Shown piece after piece: positions 44,901 through 49,548 of a stretch of DNA of 49,548 nt. Below the pieces are notes generated by a model. The model did no database searches. It was not told the origin of the DNA and worked only from the letters and a program-made list of their open reading frames with translations. Each line of letters starts with the position of its first letter. The first letter of the stretch is position 1. The stretch comes from Melioribacteraceae bacterium (GTDB lineage Bacteria > Bacteroidota > Ignavibacteria > Ignavibacteriales > Melioribacteraceae): positions 1 to 49,548 of the forward strand of contig JANQLA010000324.1 in the NCBI GenBank assembly GCA_028280855.1, written 5' to 3'. Position numbers and translations under genes: made by a program.

Positions 44901-45473
44901 TTAGAACTTTATTGCGTCCCAGGCTAATGAAAATGCTTGCTCAATTGTTTCGTCATCAAGAGTTAAATTCCTGCAAATCTTTGGATTGGACAACGACACA
45001 ATCGGGTAGAATGTAAATGCAGCGATTATATCAAAGTCTACATCCTTTATTATTTTTTGTTCTATGCCGCGTTTAATTACGTTCATTATTGGTTGAAACT
45101 CTTTTTCCAGTTCCTCGTCATTCACCAAATCAGCAAAGGGAGAATTGGCAAACTGCTCTTTAAAGTGGAAATATTGTGGATTTTTCAAGTTAAATGCAAA
45201 CATATTGAACCAAATTTTTCGCATTATATCGCGTACCGGTAAGGTATTGTCAAAATCTTGAAGCAGCGCTTTCACGATATTCCGCTTTATATTAATGTAC
45301 GTAGAAACCAGCAAATCTTCTTTGTTTTTGTAGTAGACATACAACGTTGCGGGTGAAACATTCGCTTCTTTTGCTATTTTTGAAACCGAAGTAGCAGCAA
45401 AACCGATTTCATTTACCAGCTTTATCGTGGCTTCAATTATTGCATCCTGTTTGTATTCATCTTTAATTCGCAT
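44901..45473 (-). CDS. TetR/AcrR family transcriptional regulator
   Basis: The 190-residue repressor has the N-terminal helix-turn-helix AATSVSKIAKEANVSPATLY followed by VYYKNKEDLL (residues ~25-55), the TetR signature. The C-terminal ligand domain is helical and not identifiable. It is upstream of, and on the same strand as, the hydrolase/methyltransferase/dehydrogenase/peroxidase genes. Palindromes at 44865 and 45485 suggest it controls both them and itself. The inducer is unknown. Confidence 0.9.
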   Translation of the reverse strand: MRIKDEYKQDAIIEATIKLVNEIGFAATSVSKIAKEANVSPATLYVYYKNKEDLLVSTYINIKRNIVKALLQDFDNTLPVRDIMRKIWFNMFAFNLKNPQYFHFKEQFANSPFADLVNDEELEKEFQPIMNVIKRGIEQKIIKDVDFDIIAAFTFYPIVSLSNPKICRNLTLDDETIEQAFSLAWDAIKF

Positions 45474-45484
45474 ATCTCAAAAAT

Positions 45485-45500
45485 AAATGATCATTCATTT
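45485..45500 (-). promoter_or_regulatory. Predicted TetR operator before tetR
   Basis: AAATGATCATTCATTT sits 11 bp upstream of the tetR ATG and has the same AAATGA-N4-TCATTT form as 44865-44880; the flanks extend it to ATAAATGA-N4-TCATTTAT. It lies between tetR and the divergent DUF1330 gene, so it may affect both. Confidence 0.65.
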
Positions 45501-45585
45501 ATTGTCAAGTGTTCCCGCAAAGTTTTTTATTTAAAAAGATTGGCTATCTTTTTATTTAAACTTCCACATAATGAAAGGACATTTT

Positions 45586-45891
45586 ATGGCTCACTATTTT
45601 ACTGCAAGTTATGACATAACAGATAAAGATAAATATGAGAACGAATATATTGCGGCAGTAATACCCTTGTTGATAAAACACGGCGGACAGGTTTTAGTTG
45701 CCGATTATGAAACAGAAGCAATTGAAGGAACTACCTGTTCAGCAAATATTGTTCTAAAATTTGCCGATGAAGATTCTGCAAAAGCCTGGTACAACGATCC
45801 CGACTACGAACCTGTTAAACAAATTCGGTTTGATGCTACATCCAACGGATCCGCTGCATTCGTCAAAGAATTTGTTCCACCGACACAATAA
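45586..45891 (+). CDS. DUF1330-like small protein
   Basis: The 101-residue protein has the DUF1330 ferredoxin-like fold: MAHYFTASYDITDKDKYENE, then GGQVLVADYETEAIEG, IVLKFADEDSAKAWYNDPDY and a C-terminal RFDATSNGSAAFVKEF. The Trp-Tyr-x-x-Pro-x-Tyr segment is the family hallmark. I chose the ATG at 45586, with AAGGA upstream; an in-frame ATG at 45571 is possible. It is divergent from tetR and close to the operator. Function unknown. Confidence 0.8.
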   Translation: MAHYFTASYDITDKDKYENEYIAAVIPLLIKHGGQVLVADYETEAIEGTTCSANIVLKFADEDSAKAWYNDPDYEPVKQIRFDATSNGSAAFVKEFVPPTQ

Positions 45892-45953
45892 GCCATTGGG
45901 GTTGAATACAGGTTGAGATAATTTTAGCAAATAAGGATTTGTAGAAAGGAGGA

Positions 45954-46445
45954 CTAAGCGAAGACGTTCAACAAAACTCCAGGATCTCGAAATTCGTGCA
46001 TTTTGTATTTATCAAGTACCTCTTTTTTCTGTTTTAATAGATGCATGTCCGACCTGGATGCAGAGTAGCTATCTGAATTTAAAGTGATAAAGTAGTTTGC
46101 GACCTCTCGCTCTTCACCACTAGAATTCGGGGATTCCTTCAATGAATTCTTCAGTTTTTCAATCTCATTATCAAAAGCCAATGGATTTTCTTTCAGAATT
46201 TCAAAAATGGCTTTAAAGGATTTCCCGGATTTGGCCACCGGCGCGTTAGGATTTAATTTAACCGATGTTTCTATTGATTTAGGAATTTTCGAAGAATTCA
46301 GAATTTCATTTTCTTTTGCAAGTTTTACATTTACCGACCTTTGCTGGTCTTTTACTAAAGGGTTCGAATTGTATTCCGAAGCCCGAAAGACTTTCCTCGG
46401 ACTATAGTTTCCTACCTGGTTAGTATTTAATAAGTTTGTATACAT
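45954..46445 (-). CDS. Hypothetical protein next to the ECF sigma gene
   Basis: The 163-residue protein is rich in Asn, Lys and Ser, with a low-complexity first half and then helices KAIFEILKENPLAFDNEIEK and LHLLKQKKEVLDKYK-like segments. It has no signal peptide, membrane helix or recognised motif. It is divergent from the ECF sigma gene with ~160 bp between them, a spacing that can hold both promoters. It may be a cytoplasmic structural or regulatory protein; no function is assigned. Confidence 0.6.
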   Translation of the reverse strand: MYTNLLNTNQVGNYSPRKVFRASEYNSNPLVKDQQRSVNVKLAKENEILNSSKIPKSIETSVKLNPNAPVAKSGKSFKAIFEILKENPLAFDNEIEKLKNSLKESPNSSGEEREVANYFITLNSDSYSASRSDMHLLKQKKEVLDKYKMHEFRDPGVLLNVFA

Positions 46446-46608
46446 AAATTAACCGAAAATATTGTACATAAAATTCGGACAATTGTCAAATTTCACTTCC
46501 CCCGGTAACAAAAAATCTTATCTAAGTTGAATTTCAAAAAAAATTACAGGATGTTGTAAACACTTTCTGGAGAACCATCGTCATATCTTTTGAACTTGGA
46601 GATTTTGA

Positions 46609-47205
46609 TTGAATACAGATTTACAACTAGTTGAACAAGCGCGAAAAGGAAATCTAAGCTCATTTAAGATTTTGGTTGAGCAGAACAAACGATTGGTTTA
46701 TAACCTAGCATTTGATCTGACTAAAAGTCGTGAAGACGCGGAAGATGTTTCACAGGATGTTTTTGTTAAGGCGTTTCGCTCCTTAGACAAATTCAGGGGC
46801 GATTCGAAATTCAGCACCTGGCTTTACAGGATAACAGTAAACACATGCTTAAGCATGAAACGAAAAAAATCTTATTCAACAATGCAAACGGAAGAAGATA
46901 TGAATGAAGTAATTGCAGCCAATGAAAAGTTAAGCGTAAAATTTCAGCAGGTTAATCCTGAACGGGTTACGGAATCCAATTTCATTAAAAAGAATATTGA
47001 TAAAGCGATGCAAAAATTATCGGAACGCGAACGCACAGTATTTGTAATGCGCAACTTTAACGAATTGCCGTTTGAGGAAATTGTCCAGGCGCTAAAACTG
47101 AAAGCGGGCACCGTAAGGAGCCTAAACTTCCGGGCAATTAAAAAACTTCAAAAGGAATTGTCCTTTTACAACCAGGAACCACAAGCAGAGGGTGCAAATG
47201 AATAG
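46609..47205 (+). CDS. ECF-type RNA polymerase sigma factor
   Basis: The 198-residue sigma factor has region 2 (YNLAFDLTKSREDAEDVSQD, then VFVKAFRSLDKFRG and FSTWLYRITVNTCL) for core and -10 recognition, and region 4 (LSERERTVFVMRNFNELPFE, then GTVRSLNFRAIKKLQ) for -35 binding. It starts at a TTG with GGAG seven bases upstream. Its stop overlaps the next gene by 8 bp. The anti-sigma gene and an exported HEAT-repeat gene follow in the same direction, a probable stress operon. Confidence 0.92.
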   Translation: MNTDLQLVEQARKGNLSSFKILVEQNKRLVYNLAFDLTKSREDAEDVSQDVFVKAFRSLDKFRGDSKFSTWLYRITVNTCLSMKRKKSYSTMQTEEDMNEVIAANEKLSVKFQQVNPERVTESNFIKKNIDKAMQKLSERERTVFVMRNFNELPFEEIVQALKLKAGTVRSLNFRAIKKLQKELSFYNQEPQAEGANE

Positions 47206-48019
47206 CTGCGAAAAGTGTAATTTGTATTTTGATAAAGCATTGTACAATGAGCTGAATAGTGATGAAGAGAAGTATTTTAACGATCATCTGAATTCATGCG
47301 ACGTCTGTGCTAAAGAATACAACGAACTAAAATCAACGCTAACTCTAATCTCGGAAAATCACGAAAGAGTTGAGCCAGGCGACATATTTCAAACCAATTT
47401 TTGGAATAACTTAGCGCCTAAGCTGGAAAAGCGCCCATCATTTATTGATACCATTATTACATCATTTAACGAATGGTTTGCTGCAAATCGTAGTCTTACT
47501 TACCAACTGGCCGGCGGCACCGCATTAATTGTAATAGGAATCTTCCTTGGCAGAACATTTTTTTCAAATGATCTTCAAGTTAACCCAACACATGGCGAAT
47601 TATCACAGCAACAGTTGGCAATTCAAGCCAGTGCTGAAAGATATATCGATCGTTCAAAAGTGCTACTGCTGGGCATGATGAATTTCGACCCGGAAACCGA
47701 CGACATTGAATCAATCAACCTTGAGCAGCAGCAAAATATCTCGCGCGAACTGCTCGCTCAAGCGTCGGAACTTAAAAGCGATCTGAATAAACCTTCCACG
47801 CAACAGTTGAAAAGATTGATTAACGATCTCGAAGTAATACTGATGCAAATAGCCAACCTGGAAACCGAATTCGATTTAGCGGGAATTGATTTGATACAGA
47901 GTGGAATAGACCGGAAAGGTATTTTTCTAAAAATAAATATCCAAAGAATGTCGAGAGCTAATTCAAATATAAACCCGGCTTCCGGCAACCAAGTCAAAAA
48001 CGAAAAAAATAGTATTTAA
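47198..48019 (+). CDS. Zinc-binding anti-sigma factor with one membrane helix
   Basis: The 273-residue protein has an N-terminal zinc-finger domain of the anti-sigma type: MNSCEKCNLYFDKA, then YFNDHLNSCDVCAKEY (HxxxCxxC). One membrane helix (LAGGTALIVIGIFLG, near residue 110) follows, and then a periplasmic helical domain, DIESINLEQQQNISRELLAQ and beyond. It would hold the sigma factor at the membrane until a signal arrives. The ATG at 47198 is preferred to a GTG at 47192, because GAGGG is well placed. The 8-bp overlap suggests coupled translation. Confidence 0.88.
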   Translation: MNSCEKCNLYFDKALYNELNSDEEKYFNDHLNSCDVCAKEYNELKSTLTLISENHERVEPGDIFQTNFWNNLAPKLEKRPSFIDTIITSFNEWFAANRSLTYQLAGGTALIVIGIFLGRTFFSNDLQVNPTHGELSQQQLAIQASAERYIDRSKVLLLGMMNFDPETDDIESINLEQQQNISRELLAQASELKSDLNKPSTQQLKRLINDLEVILMQIANLETEFDLAGIDLIQSGIDRKGIFLKINIQRMSRANSNINPASGNQVKNEKNSI

Positions 48020-48032
48020 TATGGAGTTAATC

Positions 48033-49548
48033 ATGTTGTATAACAAATTATTACAAATAATCTTTACTTCAATAATGTTGATTTTATTGAGCGGGGCAAG
48101 TCCTCAACCAAATCAACTTGCGTTCATTAATTCGCTGCATCCTGCCTTAATCGAAATTGACGACGATGATCCTGCATCGCTATCATACAAAAAAGCCTAC
48201 GGCTATGTACTGGACGAAAACTGGGATGAAGCAATAAATGCCTTTGATTCAATGCTGAAAGAATACCCCGATAGCAAGTGGTCGGATGATGCGAATTTCT
48301 GGAAGTGTTACTCCCGTGATAAATTGGGTCATGACGCAGAACAGGTATTCAATTGCTACAAAGATTTCGTTTCCGATAACAGCGGCAGCAAATGGGCTGA
48401 TGATGCGCGTTCAAATATGATTGTTCTTGGACAGGAACTTGTAAAGACAGGTAAAACCGAGTACAAGTCGGTTGTAGAAAAGCTACAGGCAGAGGATGAA
48501 GAAGAAATAAACATTGCCGCACTTTACGCACTGCAAAATATGGGAAGCGAGAAGGCTTTTAAGACTATTCTGAACCTTTACGAAACAGCAACATCGATTA
48601 ATTACAAAGGCAAAATAATATATACTTTGAGCAACTTCGAAATGCCGGAAGCGTTTGATAAACTTAAGGACATTGTTGCAAACGAAACAAATACAGAACT
48701 TCAGAAAAAAGCAGTATACTCCATCGGAAATTTCGAAGATACAAAAGCAGTAGGAGCGCTTAAGGAAATTGTCGGCACTGATCATAGCGTTGAAGTTCGC
48801 AAAGCCGCATTATATTCATTAGGCAATACGGATCAGTCGGATGTAGCACCATTTCTTGCAAACCTTGCAATGAAAGACAAAAATACTGAAATCGCAAAAG
48901 CAGCAGTATACGCTTTGGGCAATTACGATGATGCCACGGCAATTGAATCTTTAAAGGATATCGTCAGCAACGCATCGCAAGTTGAAGTTCGTAAGGCAGG
49001 ATTATACTCATTAGGCAATTTTGAGAATCAGGATATAATCCCCTACTTAAAAGGAATTGCAATTAGCGATAATGATATTGAACTTGCAAAAACTGCTGTT
49101 TACTCAATTGGCAACTTCGAAAATAAGGAAGCCGTTGAAGCGCTTAAAGATATTTTAACCGGTGCCAAAACAACTGAAATCCGCAAAACCGCTTTGCATT
49201 CACTCGGTAATACCGAAACACCGGAAGCAATTGAATACCTGAAAAACGCTGCGCTCAACGATTCGAGCGAGGAGTTATCCAAAACTGCTGTTTATGCATT
49301 GGGCAACTTTGAAGAAGAAGTTGCTTTGGAAGCTATCGGAGAAGTGCTTGCAAATGCAAAGAGTACCGAAGTTAAGAAAGCCGCCATTTACAGCATTACA
49401 AACGCTAGTGAAAATAAGCGTGCTGTTGATATACTCGCAGGAATCCTTAAAAAAGAAACAAACACGGAACTAAAGAAAACAATCGCTTATTCGTTAGGAA
49501 ATACTGATGTTGAAGCGGCTGTTGATGTTCTTATAAACTTAATCAAAA
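48033..49548 (+). CDS. Exported TPR-like plus HEAT-repeat protein (3' end outside window)
   Basis: The ATG at 48033 has GGAG upstream and opens more than 505 codons with no stop before the window ends. The signal peptide (MLYNKLLQIIFTSIMLILLS) is followed by two BamD/TPR-like units (KAYGYVLDENWDEAINAFDS and YKDFVSDNSGSKWADDAR, bases ~48190-48420). From about 48510 to the end, 32-residue HEAT repeats recur with the core A-V/L-Y-S-L-G-N; from 48705 they are regular at 96 bp (48705, 48801, 48897, 48993, 49089, 49185, 49281, 49377). It is the third gene of the sigma operon. HEAT arrays bind proteins; the partner is unknown. Confidence 0.88.
   Translation, partial: MLYNKLLQIIFTSIMLILLSGASPQPNQLAFINSLHPALIEIDDDDPASLSYKKAYGYVLDENWDEAINAFDSMLKEYPDSKWSDDANFWKCYSRDKLGHDAEQVFNCYKDFVSDNSGSKWADDARSNMIVLGQELVKTGKTEYKSVVEKLQAEDEEEINIAALYALQNMGSEKAFKTILNLYETATSINYKGKIIYTLSNFEMPEAFDKLKDIVANETNTELQKKAVYSIGNFEDTKAVGALKEIVGTDHSVEVRKAALYSLGNTDQSDVAPFLANLAMKDKNTEIAKAAVYALGNYDDATAIESLKDIVSNASQVEVRKAGLYSLGNFENQDIIPYLKGIAISDNDIELAKTAVYSIGNFENKEAVEALKDILTGAKTTEIRKTALHSLGNTETPEAIEYLKNAALNDSSEELSKTAVYALGNFEEEVALEAIGEVLANAKSTEVKKAAIYSITNASENKRAVDILAGILKKETNTELKKTIAYSLGNTDVEAAVDVLINLIK

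Noticed and set aside
46550..46608. ECF-type autoregulated promoter before the sigma gene
   Set aside because: GAGAACC is present, but no suitable -10 element lies at the expected spacing, so I do not list it.

Overview
This window most likely comes from the chromosome of an Ignavibacteria-like member of the Bacteroidota/Chlorobi group. The evidence is a C-terminal type IX secretion sorting domain with the characteristic NYPNPFNP motif (17768-18187), a DUF5723-type outer-membrane protein with a companion lipoprotein, moderately AT-rich DNA, and clear Shine-Dalgarno sites. I saw no rRNA, tRNA, CRISPR array or intact transposase. The assignment is inference; no search was run.

Region 1 (1-7001) is a defence island in decay. 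It holds the 3' part of a type I restriction hsdR, a NucS-like/DUF5655 nuclease, a wrecked DUF559 endonuclease pseudogene, a membrane-bound abortive-infection protein (putAbiC family), and a multiply frameshifted gene whose last ~330 codons remain open. Region 2 (7061-19737) is mostly housekeeping and accessory metabolism: a TfoX-N protein, threonine synthase, a SMUG2-like DNA glycosylase, a class V aminotransferase, the lipoprotein/outer-membrane pair, a Na+/Ca2+ antiporter, phosphomannomutase, a zinc-ribbon protein with an odd start, an orphan sorting domain, a VOC protein and a short-chain dehydrogenase.

Region 3 (19739-30518) has a VapBC toxin-antitoxin pair with candidate operators, a lipoprotein, a TGS-domain GTPase, an inverted-repeat element without a gene, a secreted trypsin-like protease, and a run of small enzymes (arylamine N-acetyltransferase, DinB, methyltransferase, GNAT-YoaP). 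A membrane protein of unknown function and a DUF819 transporter follow; a short duplicate of the transporter's 5' end lies just upstream of it.

Region 4 (30817-40600) is the most coherent block: seven same-strand genes that together can take uracil or thymine through the reductive pathway. The NCS1 transporter imports the base, PreT/PreA reduce it, HydA opens the ring, and the nitrilase-family ureidopropionase releases the beta-amino acid. The class III aminotransferase and the CoA-acylating semialdehyde dehydrogenase then give acetyl-CoA or propionyl-CoA. Between hydA and the transporter lies a ~200-bp array of degenerate octamers (consensus TGACTCAA).

Region 5 (40998-49548) has a MntA/HepT toxin-antitoxin pair and a minus-strand cluster (TetR, metallo-beta-lactamase-fold lipoprotein, methyltransferase, dehydrogenase, glutathione peroxidase). 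Two copies of the palindrome AAATGA-N4-TCATTT mark its probable operators. It ends with an ECF sigma factor/anti-sigma pair leading into a large exported TPR-HEAT-repeat protein that runs off the window. No single locus is clearly a new system; the octamer array, the TetR-operator cluster, the alternating HEAT repeats and the eroded unknown gene are the best leads.
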